From positions 1 through 38,074 of the forward strand of contig PMZS01000194.1 of NCBI GenBank assembly GCA_003170115.1: DNA of 38,074 nucleotides, in the 5' to 3' direction. Below the pieces are notes generated by a model. The model made no database searches, was not told the DNA's origin, and worked only from the letters and a program-made list of their open reading frames with translations. The position numbers and the translations under genes were made by a program. Positions 16,109 to 25,700 of the stretch are shown here, piece after piece (the first letter of the stretch is position 1; the number at the start of each line of letters is the position of its first letter). This DNA comes from Spirochaetaceae bacterium. GTDB lineage: Bacteria > Spirochaetota > Spirochaetia > SZUA-6 > Fen-1364.

Positions 16109-16164
16109 CCGCGGATTCGCGTCGCGGTATTCCGCGGATTCGCGTCGCGGTATTCCGCGGATTC
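16109..16164. repeat. 23-base tandem repeat, 2.4 copies, in a convergent gap
   Basis: A 23-base unit starting CCGCGGATTCGCG and ending GCGGTATT occurs at 16109-16131 and 16132-16154, and its first 10 bases again at 16155-16164. CCGCGGA and TCCGCGG at the junctions can pair into hairpins. It fills most of the 70 bases between xseB (+) and the DUF192 gene (-), so it may act as a two-way terminator. Confidence 0.9.
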
Positions 16165-16175
16165 AGGCAGCCGAT

Positions 16176-16604
16176 TCATGGGAAACGATTCGGGAATTGA
16201 AACTTGTCCCCTTCGCTGATGCCGAGCTCAGCGAAGGCGCCCTTTCTCATTTCCAGAGCGTAGCGGGCAGACAGTCGGGAGCGCACGATTGTCTCGGAAA
16301 AGGGTTGCATGTCCTCGATCTGCAGAATCTTTCCATCGGCCGCGAGAAATGCAATGGAAAGCGGGCTCGGCGTGTTCTTCATCCAGAATGAAAGGTGATC
16401 ATCCCGGTCGAACACGAATATCATGCCGTCCCGGGGCCCCAGGTTCGCCCTCTCCATGAGTCCGCGTTCCCGCTGCGCTTCGGTGCGTGCCACTTCCACG
16501 GTTAGCGATTGCCCGGCGGCGCGGAGCGTGACACGTTCTGGTGGAGATTGGCATGAGGAGAACCAGGCTGAGATCAGGATGAACGCAACGACCTTACTGG
16601 ACAT
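16176..16604 (-). CDS. DUF192 family lipoprotein
   Basis: The 142-residue protein has a signal peptide with a lipobox-like FSSC (Cys18). A DUF192 domain follows: VEVARTEAQRERGLMERANLG, then DGMIFVFDRDDHLSFWMKNTPSPLSIAFL and ARYALEMRKGAFAELGI. All these blocks are typical. DUF192 proteins are small secreted or lipid-anchored proteins whose function is not settled. The gene overlaps the end of the rRNA methyltransferase gene by 11 bases. Confidence 0.85.
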   Translation of the reverse strand: MSSKVVAFILISAWFSSCQSPPERVTLRAAGQSLTVEVARTEAQRERGLMERANLGPRDGMIFVFDRDDHLSFWMKNTPSPLSIAFLAADGKILQIEDMQPFSETIVRSRLSARYALEMRKGAFAELGISEGDKFQFPNRFP

Positions 16605-17802
16605 GGACCATCCAGCCCTTCAGGTATTCACCTTCAGGGTGCGAGGCGGCAACCGGGTGATCGAGGTCCGCGTGCAGCTCGCCCAGCAGCCGTGCCGCCC
16701 TGCCGGACCGCAGGGCCGCCTCCGCGACGACCTGCTGGAACGTCGCCCGGTCCACGGCCCCCGAGCAGGAAAAGAGAAAGGCCAGGCCTCCGGGTGAGAG
16801 GATGCGCAGGCATTGTTGAAAGAGGCTGAGGTAGCCTTTCAGTGCCCCTTCACGCTCGACCCTGCGGCGGGCGAATGGCGGGGGATCAGCCACGAGCACG
16901 TCGCAGCGCGGCGGCGACTCGAGGAACGTGAAGACATCCGCCTGCACCCATTCGAATGCGTCGCTCTTGAGGCCCGGGGAAAGGCTCACGCTCGCTTCCG
17001 CCAGGTCGAGGGCGCTGCGGGAGCTGTCCACCGATATCACTTTCCGCGCACCGGCGGCGGCCGCGCGGAGTGCGACGGCACCGGTGTATGAAAAAAGATT
17101 GAGCACGGTCTTGTCCCTGCTGCAGCGCGATATCAGGGTCCTGTTCGCACGCTGGTCGAGATAGAAGCCCGTTTTCTGGCCGTGGGCAAAATCGACCCTG
17201 AGCCGCACCCCTCCTTCGCGGATCACCGTCGAGCCCTCGCCCTCACCACGAGCGTAGCCGGAGGCCGTGCTCAACTTTTCCACGCGGGCAAAGTGCTCAT
17301 CCCTGCGGATGAACACGTGAAGGTCTGACCGCATGCCCCGGAGGCTGTCCACGATCCTCTCGAGCCCCGCCTCGACGCCCCGGGTGTGCGGGCACACGAC
17401 GGCCGTGTCGGCGTAGAGATCGATCACCAGTCCTGGAAGGAAATCACCTTCCGCATTCACAATGCGATAGGAATCGGTGTCGAGGCCGAGCCCGGTTCGG
17501 AGGCTCCAGGCCGCTTTTATGCGCTGCTCGATCCAATCCTCCTCGGGTTTTTCAGCGGAATAGGACACCATCCGCACCGCAATGAGGCTTTCGGGCGAGT
17601 GCTGGCCCCACCCTATCACGGACCCGTCCGCGGCGCGGACAGGAAGGATGGACCCCGCGGGAGCGGACTCGTCGACATACGCAATGGCCTGGCTGTAGAT
17701 CCAGGGGTGATGCCGGCGGCGCACTGGGCCGTCCCGGCCTTCCTTGAGGAGAATGCCCGGCGCCGAAGGCGCGTTTCTCTCCCGGGTTTCAGAACTGCTC
17801 AA
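16594..17802 (-). CDS. RlmI-like class I SAM-dependent rRNA cytosine-C5 methyltransferase
   Basis: The protein is about 402 residues. It has an N-terminal PUA-like domain (ILLKEGRDGPVRRRHHPWIYSQAI), an RNA-binding middle and a Rossmann methyltransferase with VLNLFSYTGAVALRAAAAGA, the DPPPFAR motif and catalytic-type SCSGAV. This matches the RlmI (23S rRNA m5C1962) family in order and length. The start is uncertain: there is no ATG or GTG near the expected place. I used the TTG at 17802, which overlaps the upstream stop by 14 bases; another TTG lies at 17868. The enzyme acts on ribosomal RNA in the cytoplasm. Confidence 0.85.
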   Translation of the reverse strand: MSSSETRERNAPSAPGILLKEGRDGPVRRRHHPWIYSQAIAYVDESAPAGSILPVRAADGSVIGWGQHSPESLIAVRMVSYSAEKPEEDWIEQRIKAAWSLRTGLGLDTDSYRIVNAEGDFLPGLVIDLYADTAVVCPHTRGVEAGLERIVDSLRGMRSDLHVFIRRDEHFARVEKLSTASGYARGEGEGSTVIREGGVRLRVDFAHGQKTGFYLDQRANRTLISRCSRDKTVLNLFSYTGAVALRAAAAGARKVISVDSSRSALDLAEASVSLSPGLKSDAFEWVQADVFTFLESPPRCDVLVADPPPFARRRVEREGALKGYLSLFQQCLRILSPGGLAFLFSCSGAVDRATFQQVVAEAALRSGRAARLLGELHADLDHPVAASHPEGEYLKGWMVHVQ

Positions 17803-18340
17803 GAAACTTCTCGCGAGAGAGCTGATCGAGGTCTTTCTGTGCGCCGCCTTTGGACAGAATCGCGGCAAAAGTCCTGTTGTCGACGTACTTCACCGTGAGA
17901 GGGCGCTCAAGGGAGAACCGCACGGGTTCCGACAGCCAGACGCTCTCCTCCGGGCTGAGACTCGTGGGCTGGCCGTACTTGGTCGACAGCGTGTTGAAGA
18001 GGGAATAGTGGTCAAGCTTCTGGGCATCGAGAACGAGGATCATGATGAAAAGGCGGCTGTCGGCGAACTGGAAATACGCGCGGCGCACGTAGGTGGTGCC
18101 CTCACATTCAATGAGGTATTGGCTGGTCTGAGGGAGGAAGCTCACGTCGGGGTCCCCGCGGTAGCGGAACAGCGGATCCGCCTTCAGGGCTGCCTTTACC
18201 TGGTCCAGCCCCATCCCAAGGGACACGTTGCGGAAGCTCGAGGGAAGTGCCGCAGCCGCGGCGGTCGTGCCGGGAGCGCCCTGAGCGAACGCGGCTGACG
18301 AACAGAGGATGATCACAAGAGCACGGACTAAAGGGCGCAT
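17789..18340 (-). CDS. secreted protein of unknown function
   Basis: The 183-residue protein has a signal peptide (MRPLVRALVIILCSSAAFA). The mature part, about 160 residues, starts with a small SLGMGLDQVKAALKADPLFRYRGDP block, like proteins that compare a short repeat with a later beta-rich half: YLIECEGTTYVRRAYFQFAD, RLFIMILVLD, STKYGQPTSLSPEE. I do not recognise a named family. The ATG at 18340 follows AGGA; ATGs at 18352 and 18364 are alternatives. It is first of three minus-strand genes. Confidence 0.6.
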   Translation of the reverse strand: MRPLVRALVIILCSSAAFAQGAPGTTAAAAALPSSFRNVSLGMGLDQVKAALKADPLFRYRGDPDVSFLPQTSQYLIECEGTTYVRRAYFQFADSRLFIMILVLDAQKLDHYSLFNTLSTKYGQPTSLSPEESVWLSEPVRFSLERPLTVKYVDNRTFAAILSKGGAQKDLDQLSREKFLEQF

Positions 18341-18365
18341 AGGTCCTGCCATGGCTGTACTCATT

Positions 18366-18395
18366 CATATATCGGCGAAACAGGCAACCGGTCAA
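18366..18395 (-). promoter_or_regulatory. promoter of the secreted-protein/rRNA-methyltransferase operon
   Basis: TTGACC at 18390-18395 and TATATG at 18366-18371 with an 18-base spacer. It is divergent from the promoter at 18458-18487. Confidence 0.45.
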
Positions 18396-18457
18396 AGCCC
18401 GAGAGAGCCTCTGATCTGGCAGAGGCGGTCCTTAGATCCACGGGCCTTCGATCCGCC

Positions 18458-18487
18458 TTGAACTCCACGCCGGGGGAGAGATACAAT
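18458..18487 (+). promoter_or_regulatory. promoter of the PEGA lipoprotein gene
   Basis: TTGAAC at 18458-18463 and TACAAT at 18482-18487 with an 18-base spacer. The -10 ends 6 bases before the ATG at 18494, predicting a leaderless mRNA. Confidence 0.5.
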
Positions 18488-18493
18488 GGGTCC

Positions 18494-20191
18494 ATGAGGA
18501 CTCGGGCTCCCCTGCAAATGCTGTGTGCGATGATCTGCGCAGGCTCCGTGCTTTTCGCCGTATCCTGCGCGACCTCGAAGGGCGCCACGCTCGGTAAGGT
18601 CATTTCGGCGCAAGACTCATCGGCCGGTTCCCAAAGGTCTTCGGGCAACCCGCCGCAGGAGCCGTCGCAGAACCCGCCGGGCAGCAGCAAGGGCCTGCAG
18701 GTCCTGACGGATCCCCCCTCCGTGGAAGTCTGGATCGATGGAGATTTCAAGGGCCTCTCGCCGTTTGTCATGGAGGACATCTCCACAGGATGGCACCGGA
18801 TCCTGCTGAGGAAAGAAGGGTATTACGAGAGCTCCGCATGGGTGGAGTTCAAGGGCGATCCCCTGCTCTTCCAGTCAACCCTCGCCGAGATAATCGGTTT
18901 CCTCCAGATTACCGCCACCCCGCCAGACATCACCGTGACCGTGGACGGCCAGGTCATTCCGCAGGGAACACAACAGGTCCCCGTCGGCCACCACGAGGTC
19001 GTCCTGAAAGCATTCGGGTACACCCCTTACACGACATCGGTCGTGATCGCAGAGAAGGCAGTCACGGCCTTGTCCGTGTCCCTCGAACCTGCGCCCTTCG
19101 ACGTCACCGCCTTTTCGATTCCGAAGACTGCGGTCAATCCCGCCAATCCCGGCATGATCGGGTCCCTCGAGGTGAACTTCTCCGTGACCGGTCCCGGGGC
19201 GGGGGAGATCCACGTGGTCGATTCAAAGGGTGACGATGTCTACACGCGTGCGCTTTCCGATTTCACCACCTGGGAGCAGTCCTGCACCTGGGACGTGCAT
19301 TCCTCCACAGGGCAGGCGCTCACCGACGGCGTGTACACTTTGAGGCTTGTCGCAACGGGACACGGTGGGCAGGCTCCCGTGACAAGGGAGACGCAGTTCA
19401 CCGTTGACAGTGCCCTCAAGGTAGCCCCCCGCAGCGTGTGGAGCGGCAGTGCCGGCCTCCTCTACGCCCCGGTGGCGGAGATTCTCCCCGAGGGTGACTT
19501 CCAGATCGGGATGCTGGGCGCCGGGCTGTCGGACCCGAGCCTCGGCATCGAGGCGCCCGTGCAGCTTGGCGTACGGATTGGCGTCGCCCCGGGGATGGAG
19601 CTCGATGCTTCGGCCGGTGTGATCGCCACGTCCACGGTCCTTCCTCTCACCGCAGGCGTTGCAGCCCGCTGGAATCTGCTCAGGCCGCGCGGCGGAACTG
19701 GCACGTCCGCCGCCATACAGGTAAAGCTTGCGGGCCAGGTCTCCACAACCCAGGACAGCGTAAATCCGCTCATGACGGATACTTTCGCCAACTTCACGGG
19801 GATCAGTGTGGAGCTGCCCCTCCAGCTCACCGTGGGGGCGCTGAGCGGACTGCTTTCCTTCGGGGCAACCGGGTCCGTGTGGTATCCGTACCTGTTCAAG
19901 GCGGACGGCGTCACGCCCCGGTTCGGCCCTGTTGCCTGGCTCTATATTCGCGCGGGAATCCTCCTGGATCTGGGGCCCGTGAGCGCGGGTATTTCAGCGA
20001 GCACCCGTACACAGCAGCTCCCTGGAGGAATAGCCTTCCTGAGCTCGCCGATTCCCTTCGAGGCGGGAGCGGAAATCCACTGGCTCATCCCCGGTACGAG
20101 GCTCATGATCTCCGGCATCTTCGCCGGGGAGTACCAGGACTCCGACAACTATTTCTTCATGGGCGGAGGAGGGCTGGGGTTCCTCTATTGA
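18494..20191 (+). CDS. lipoprotein with two PEGA domains and a barrel-like C-terminus
   Basis: The 565-residue protein has a lipoprotein signal (AVSC, Cys25) and a Ser/Pro/Gln linker. Two PEGA domains follow (about residues 67-122 and 136-198), with the motifs VEVWIDGDFKGLSP...GWHRILLRKEGY and ITVTVDGQVIP...GHHEVVLKAFGY. A FlgD-like Ig domain lies at about 215-320 (TWDVHSSTGQALTDGVYTLRL). The last ~235 residues look like outer-membrane beta strands. PEGA domains occur in envelope proteins of Gram-negative bacteria and spirochaetes. A single protein with a lipid anchor and a barrel would be unusual; the C-terminus may instead pack as a soluble beta structure. It ends three bases from the convergent zinc-ribbon gene. 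Confidence 0.7.
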   Translation: MRTRAPLQMLCAMICAGSVLFAVSCATSKGATLGKVISAQDSSAGSQRSSGNPPQEPSQNPPGSSKGLQVLTDPPSVEVWIDGDFKGLSPFVMEDISTGWHRILLRKEGYYESSAWVEFKGDPLLFQSTLAEIIGFLQITATPPDITVTVDGQVIPQGTQQVPVGHHEVVLKAFGYTPYTTSVVIAEKAVTALSVSLEPAPFDVTAFSIPKTAVNPANPGMIGSLEVNFSVTGPGAGEIHVVDSKGDDVYTRALSDFTTWEQSCTWDVHSSTGQALTDGVYTLRLVATGHGGQAPVTRETQFTVDSALKVAPRSVWSGSAGLLYAPVAEILPEGDFQIGMLGAGLSDPSLGIEAPVQLGVRIGVAPGMELDASAGVIATSTVLPLTAGVAARWNLLRPRGGTGTSAAIQVKLAGQVSTTQDSVNPLMTDTFANFTGISVELPLQLTVGALSGLLSFGATGSVWYPYLFKADGVTPRFGPVAWLYIRAGILLDLGPVSAGISASTRTQQLPGGIAFLSSPIPFEAGAEIHWLIPGTRLMISGIFAGEYQDSDNYFFMGGGGLGFLY

Positions 20192-20194
20192 GGC

Positions 20195-20518
20195 TCAGCC
20201 CCGCAGGACGAGAAGGACAACGAGACCCACAATAAGAGCGCCGAGGACGACGGCGGCGGCGCGGTAGAAGCCCGGGGGCAGCCCCGGTTTTCTGCGCCTG
20301 CCGTTGCCAGGTTCAGCCAAAGGCGATTCATTCGATGTCGTGCGGAATCCACAGACGGGACAGCCGGAGCGAAATTCGGGCGCCCGTCCTTCGTACCCGC
20401 ATTTTGGACAACGCACGGCGGTGAACACGCTGCCACAGGAAGGGCACGTCGAGGCCCCGGCGCGGACCTCGGCTCCGCAGGCTTCACAGAAATAGCGCGG
20501 TCTCACCCGTGGTTTCAT
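20195..20518 (-). CDS. zinc-ribbon protein with C-terminal membrane segment
   Basis: The 107-residue protein has four CxxC pairs: YFCEACGAEV, STCPSCGSVF, VRCPKCGYEG and SGCPVCGFRT. These fit two zinc ribbons. A basic linker and a single membrane span (about 86-105, AAAVVLGALIVGLVVLLVL) end the chain, so the ribbons face the cytoplasm. The ATG at 20518 was taken because the zinc motif starts nine residues later; an upstream start would add 25 residues of ordinary composition. Small tail-anchored ribbon proteins of this kind are common and mostly uncharacterised. Confidence 0.7.
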   Translation of the reverse strand: MKPRVRPRYFCEACGAEVRAGASTCPSCGSVFTAVRCPKCGYEGRAPEFRSGCPVCGFRTTSNESPLAEPGNGRRRKPGLPPGFYRAAAVVLGALIVGLVVLLVLRG

Positions 20519-20546
20519 AGAGTGTGCCTTGTCACGACTTTCGGCA

Positions 20547-20575
20547 TTGCCTCCCTGAGCCCACGTGTTTATACT
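20547..20575 (+). promoter_or_regulatory. promoter of the YchF-like gene
   Basis: TTGCCT at 20547-20552 and TATACT at 20570-20575 with a 17-base spacer. A leader of about 25 bases with AAGGAG (20596-20601) follows. Confidence 0.55.
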
Positions 20576-20606
20576 GCCGGCTGATACGCGCAATCAAGGA
20601 GAAGGG

Positions 20607-21659
20607 ATGGAAACCGCGATCATCGGCCTGGCTCGCTCGGGCAAGACGACGATATTCAATGCGTTGACCGGCCAGGCAGCGCTCACGGGAGACGCGGCCG
20701 GCGGCCGGAAGCAGGCGGCGCTCTCCGAAGTGAAAGTCCCCGACGAAAGGCTGGACAAGCTTGCGAGCCTGTACGAGCCGAAGAAGCTCACCCATGCCAG
20801 CGTGCTCTTCAAGGACCTGCCGCTGGACCATGACGAGGAGGGGGGGATCACCGCGGCGAGCCTTGCGGACGTGCGGCGTGCGGATGCCGTGGCGATCGTG
20901 ATCCGGGCGTTCTCGAACGATTCGGTGATGCCGGCCCTGAAGGATTCCGCCCCGCTGCGGGACCTGCGTAAGGTCACCGATTCCCTTGTTTTCGGGGACT
21001 ACGAGATCGCTGAGAAGAGGCTGGAACGCCTGGACAAAGAGGCCAAGAGAGACACGCGTGAATACCATCTCCTTCGACAGATCGTCGACCGCCTGGGCAC
21101 CGGCACTCCCCTGGGCGCCGGATTCTTCTCGGCCGAGGATGCCCGCATTTTCGCCGGCTTCGGATTTCTCACCGCCAAGCCGCTCTTCGTCATCATCAAT
21201 ACCGGCGGGACTTCCCTTGCGCACGAGGACCTTCTCCGCCAGGCCGCGGAAAGCGGTACGGACTCTTTTGACATTCGGGGCGATCTCGAGATGGAAATCG
21301 CCCAGCTCCCACCGGCCGATCAGAAGGATTTTCTTGCGGACATGGGCCTCGAGGAGCCGGCAAAAAACCGGTTCCTCCGTCACGTCTATTCGACCCTGCA
21401 CCTGGTGAGCTTCTTCACCGTGGGGGACGACGAGTGCAAGGCCTGGAGCATCCGCGAGGGCACCACCGCCGTGGCCGCCGCGGGGGAGATCCATTCCGAC
21501 CTGGCAAAAGGTTTCATCAGGGCGGAGGTTGCGCGGTGGCAGGATGTGGTTGAAAGCGGGGACTTCGCGGCAGCGAAAAAGGCGAACAAGCTCCGCCTGG
21601 AGGGCAAGGAGTACGTCGTGCGGGACGGCGACGTTCTCCTCATCCGCTTCAACGTGTAG
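20607..21659 (+). CDS. divergent YchF/Obg-like P-loop protein with TGS domain
   Basis: The 350-residue protein has the YchF layout: an N-terminal P-loop domain, a helical insert (EIAEKRLERLDKEAKRD...) and a C-terminal TGS domain (LVSFFTVGDDECKAWSIREG...AAAGEIHSDLAKGFIRAEV). The P-loop GLARSGKTT (Lys13) is kept, but the G3 DxxG is replaced by DLPL, and where YchF has NxxE for base recognition this protein has NTGG. It is therefore probably a paralogue with changed or lost nucleotide specificity, not the housekeeping YchF. The ATG follows AAGGAG at good spacing. Its 3' end overlaps the convergent gene by 11 bases. Confidence 0.8.
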   Translation: METAIIGLARSGKTTIFNALTGQAALTGDAAGGRKQAALSEVKVPDERLDKLASLYEPKKLTHASVLFKDLPLDHDEEGGITAASLADVRRADAVAIVIRAFSNDSVMPALKDSAPLRDLRKVTDSLVFGDYEIAEKRLERLDKEAKRDTREYHLLRQIVDRLGTGTPLGAGFFSAEDARIFAGFGFLTAKPLFVIINTGGTSLAHEDLLRQAAESGTDSFDIRGDLEMEIAQLPPADQKDFLADMGLEEPAKNRFLRHVYSTLHLVSFFTVGDDECKAWSIREGTTAVAAAGEIHSDLAKGFIRAEVARWQDVVESGDFAAAKKANKLRLEGKEYVVRDGDVLLIRFNV

Positions 21660-22701
21660 CGCCCATCGCGGGTGCCGGGAAAGTGGAGTAGTAAAACTCC
21701 TCCCATATCCCCAATGCCCGGTCGTACCAGCCGGCCGTGAGATCGACCGTCGGCGAGGTTCCCGCGGCCGAAAGGACCCCCGATGCCAGGTCATCCGCTC
21801 CCACGTCCAGCTCCACCGCGGTTCCAAGTGTTTTCACGGTCCCCAGCAGTCGGGGAGCTGACCCTTTCTGCCACAGGATGCACGCTCCTCGATCGCCCCT
21901 GGCCATTGGCTCGATCTCCAGCGTGAGGGGGTTCTCTCTTCCCGCGGCGCGGGTGTCGAAAACATACAGAAAATACGAGACAGAAGGTGAGAAGCCGCCA
22001 GGCACATTCAGGGCCAGCTTCAGGCCGTCGGAGTCCAGGGAGCCCTGCACGGACGCGATCCGAGTGCCCGTCTGGGTCCAGGAACGCGATTCAGAGATCG
22101 ACAGAACCTTGAAGCTTCCGCTGCTTTCCCGGGTGAAAACAGCCGGGTCGAAAGAAGAAGAGAAAGTGACGATAGCCGGCAGCCCCGTGGTCCCCGTGGG
22201 CGCTCCTGTCCCCTCAGTGTCCGTGGTTCGGTTCGACGCGACAGTCGTGCCCTGGGCAGAGGCAGGGCGAGCGTACTGCGCGAGCTTTCCGACACCTCGT
22301 CGTACGTTGAGCTGTGCCGGGCTCGCAAATACCGCGTAGAAACGCTCTCCGACGCTGCTATCGGCCTGCAGGGCCACCACACGGACAGGGAAATCATCCG
22401 CATCCAGCTGCGCGAAAAAGCCGACAAGAAGGTGCACACCCTCCGTCAGGCCTGTGAGCTTCGCCTCTGCCTGGGGAGCCAGGGCGGCGAAGGTGGCGCC
22501 GGTGTCCGCCGTGGAAAAGTATGCCGCCACCTTGCTCGCAAGGAGCGGGCTTCCGGCCGTCAGGCCGGAGAGCTCCTTCGGATCGATCACGTAATAGAAG
22601 GTCGAGTCCTCCTGGTTCTGCAGGGACACGACGGGGCTCTGCCCGAAGGCAAGCGCGCAGGTAAAAGCGGCGGCGGCCGCACACAGCAGTGTCTTGTTCA
22701 T
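21649..22701 (-). CDS. secreted protein of unknown function
   Basis: The 350-residue protein has a signal peptide (MNKTLLCAAAAAFTCALAFG). The rest is beta-rich with a low-complexity Thr/Gly linker near residue 155-170 (TTDTEGTGAPTGTTG), separating two halves. The second half includes VSYFLYVFDTRAAGRENPLTLEIEP. No family recognised. The ATG at 22701 follows AGGAGA; the codon at 22713 overlaps the stop of the large sensor gene (ATGA) and is an alternative start. It is the last of three coupled genes and probably works with the sensor in the periplasm. Confidence 0.6.
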   Translation of the reverse strand: MNKTLLCAAAAAFTCALAFGQSPVVSLQNQEDSTFYYVIDPKELSGLTAGSPLLASKVAAYFSTADTGATFAALAPQAEAKLTGLTEGVHLLVGFFAQLDADDFPVRVVALQADSSVGERFYAVFASPAQLNVRRGVGKLAQYARPASAQGTTVASNRTTDTEGTGAPTGTTGLPAIVTFSSSFDPAVFTRESSGSFKVLSISESRSWTQTGTRIASVQGSLDSDGLKLALNVPGGFSPSVSYFLYVFDTRAAGRENPLTLEIEPMARGDRGACILWQKGSAPRLLGTVKTLGTAVELDVGADDLASGVLSAAGTSPTVDLTAGWYDRALGIWEEFYYSTFPAPAMGATR

Positions 22702-22709
22702 TGGTCTCC

Positions 22710-25700
22710 TCATTTCCGACGCAGCACGAGGATCGTAAGGTCATCATACTGGTCGTCTTCCTGTGCGTGCGTGAAGGTGGCATAGCCCGTGGCCTGCTCA
22801 CTCTCCACCCGGTGTGAAAAATATCGTTCGTATTGAAGGAAATGTTCCTTCAGGAAATCAGCGACCTTCGACTCCATTGTCACTTTGCTCTCTGCTCCTA
22901 GTCGTGGATCCGGGACCATGCGGTAGACCTTCTCCACCGAGACCAGGGCGAGAACCGCCTCTCTCGCGGTGCCCTGACAGGCAGAGAAGTCGAACAGGAG
23001 CTCTTCGTCAGGAATCGGATTATGGCTCCTGGTCAGGGTGTACCGTCCCCTGCTGAATACGGAGTTTATGATTCCGTCAATGCGAGCCTCCCCTAATTCT
23101 TCGGTGGGGCTGCCCTTCTTGTGTGTATCCAGGTGCTCCTGGCCCTCAGCAAGCCCCGGCTCGTCGCACTTCATCTCCCGGAAATTGGCATCGCGGAAAT
23201 TCCGATGCGCTTCCTCGAAACCGTCAGTTGCGAGAAAGAGCGCGTCACCGTTCGCCAGGCTGTGCTGGACCTGCCTGTACGGGGTCTTCATGTCGACGAG
23301 CATCGTGGGAAACATTCCCGCCGCGGGCGAATCGGGAAGTTTTCCATGGACAGTGCTCCTCTTCTCGACGCTGTAGGTGTTGATCTTCGTGTCCCCCGCA
23401 TTGCAGATGGTCGCCACGCCCGTGGCCGAATTGTACAGGCACACCGTGAGGGCCGCGAATCTCCCAATGAAGCCGCGCTCTTCCACCATGTCATTGATCG
23501 TGTAGACGAGAGGCTCGAGGCGCTCAAGCTCCTTGAGGGCGCGCTGCCGTGCCTGCGGATCCTTGATCTGTGCGATGTTGTCTTTGCGCTTGGGCCAGTT
23601 GCGGAAATAGTTGATAAAGAGGGTTGCCACCTCCACCATGATAAGCGCGGCAGACACTCCCTTGCCGGAGACGTCGCACTTGATGAGGGCGTAATAGGTA
23701 TCGTCCAGCCTCCTGAAATCGAAATAGTCACCCGAAACGCCTTTTGCGCCCTTGTAGTAGCCGTAGATCTCCAGCCGGGGGTTCTCCTCTTCCGCCGTGC
23801 TGGTCTCCCCGCCAGTCTTGTCTTTCACCAGCGGGAGGAACCGCTTCTGGACATCAATGCCCTGAAGGAGTTCCTTGTTCGCAATGGCGGCCTTGACCAG
23901 CCCCTGCGTCATCTCGTTCACCGTTTCCGCCAGCAAGCCGATCTCATCCCGGGTTCCGACCTCGATGTTGTGATCCTTGAGCTGCTCCTTGTCATCCGTG
24001 TCGCGGATGATCGCCACGCCACGGGCGAGCCGACGGATAGGGGTGACGGTGATGCTTGCCATGATGATCGCGCCGAGAATACCAAGTGCAATGGCGACGA
24101 GGGCGATCAGGCCTGCGAAACTCACGATGACTCGGATCGAACCTTCGATCTGCCGATTGATCGTGTCCGTCCTGACCTGCAGGCGGATCATTCCCTGGTA
24201 AAAGGTCGTATCCGCCAGGTTCTGGGCGCGGTTGTAGAAGACCACGGGCTTGTAGAAAAGGTACGTGGGCGAAAGTCGTGAGTTTGGGTCAAACGGTTGG
24301 AGGGTGCCCGAAGAGCTGTACAGGTTCTTCGCCTGGGTGTCGATGTCCGTGCCTGTCTGCGCAAGACGATCGTTCACCGCCTTGAGCTTGGCCTTGGAGT
24401 CCCCATCCGTCTTCCCCTGGAGTGCCTTCGCCTGCCCCTGCAGGTTTCGATACTCCTCAACGAGGCTGGCGAGCTTTGTCGCGCCTTCCGAGTCGATTTT
24501 CTTCTGCAGAGCCGGGATCACCGAGCGGGCCAGCTCGTCGTTCACCGTTTCCGTGCCTCTCCTGAAGGTCCCTGCTTTCTGCTCGTCGGCGAAGCGCTTT
24601 TCGTCGCTGTCCCAGATCGCGTCCTTCGGGTCAGTCGGGCGGAAGGCGTGATCCGGGCCGCTGATGGTCGTGAAAACCGCGTCGGCCATCGTGGAGCGCA
24701 GGTTGGACATGCCCACCGCGCCGAAGAAGCCCTGTTCCTGCTGAAGGAACAGAGACTCGGCGCTGGATGCAAGGGCGCCGAGAAGTATGTTCGCGCTGTC
24801 CTGCAGGCCGGTGGCGAGGGAGGCTCTCTGCCTGCTTACCGTCTGGTACCCAAGGGGAATGGAGACGATGAGGACGATCATTGTCACGAGGATCACCATG
24901 AGAAGGGTGAACTTGAGCCTCAGGCCGATGCCCTTTTTCTTCAACGCCTGCATCCGATTTTTCCTTTCCTCCCAATGTGGATTGGGGCGGCTCTCCAGAA
25001 GGGCCACGACCTCAGCCCTGACCGCGGCTCCCTCCAGCGCGAGCGCGACGATCTTGCGGAATGCAAGCACCGACAGCGCGGCCAGGAGCGCCACTACCAG
25101 CACCACGAGGAGCCCGTCGAACGAGAAGACATAGCGCGGGGATGGCCCGACAATCCATTTCGGCAGGAGGATCTGGAAATTGCCAACCTTCACGGTGCCG
25201 GGCGACTGGAAATCGAACATCGCCCCGGGTGTGAAGTACAGCACCTCCTGCCCGGTGGGGCGCTTCTGGAGGAGGCCGATCCGGTAAGAGCCTGATTCCC
25301 GATTGTCGTCCAGGGTGATGCCGGAGATCTGTCGGTCGGTGATGGTGAGCGGCGGCGCGGGCTCGAGCTGAATGTCCCACGGAGGATTCCTGTGACCGCG
25401 GTCCAGGTAGATGCTGGAGATCGGCCCATTGTCCCGGAACCCCCGGCCGAAGATCGTCACCTTTACTGTCCCGAGCACGGGATCCCTTTGCGTGGTGACC
25501 AGATCAACCCTGGTCACTACCTGGTAGTGACCCAGCTCCAGTGCGATCGTGGACGGCGGGCTCATGTTACCTGCCCGGTCCAGGGCCTGGACGGTGAGCA
25601 CGTAGACGCCGTTGTCCTTATTGGAGAAGACGAGGTCCGTGGTGTTCGTCACGACCCGCGCAGGCGGAGCCAGGAGCGGCACCCGGGACTGGACGTAGTC

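Noticed and set aside
23121..24281. Plus-strand open frame of 386 codons opposite the phosphatase domain
   Set aside because: It mirrors the conserved PP2C and HAMP coding sequence and has no motifs of its own.
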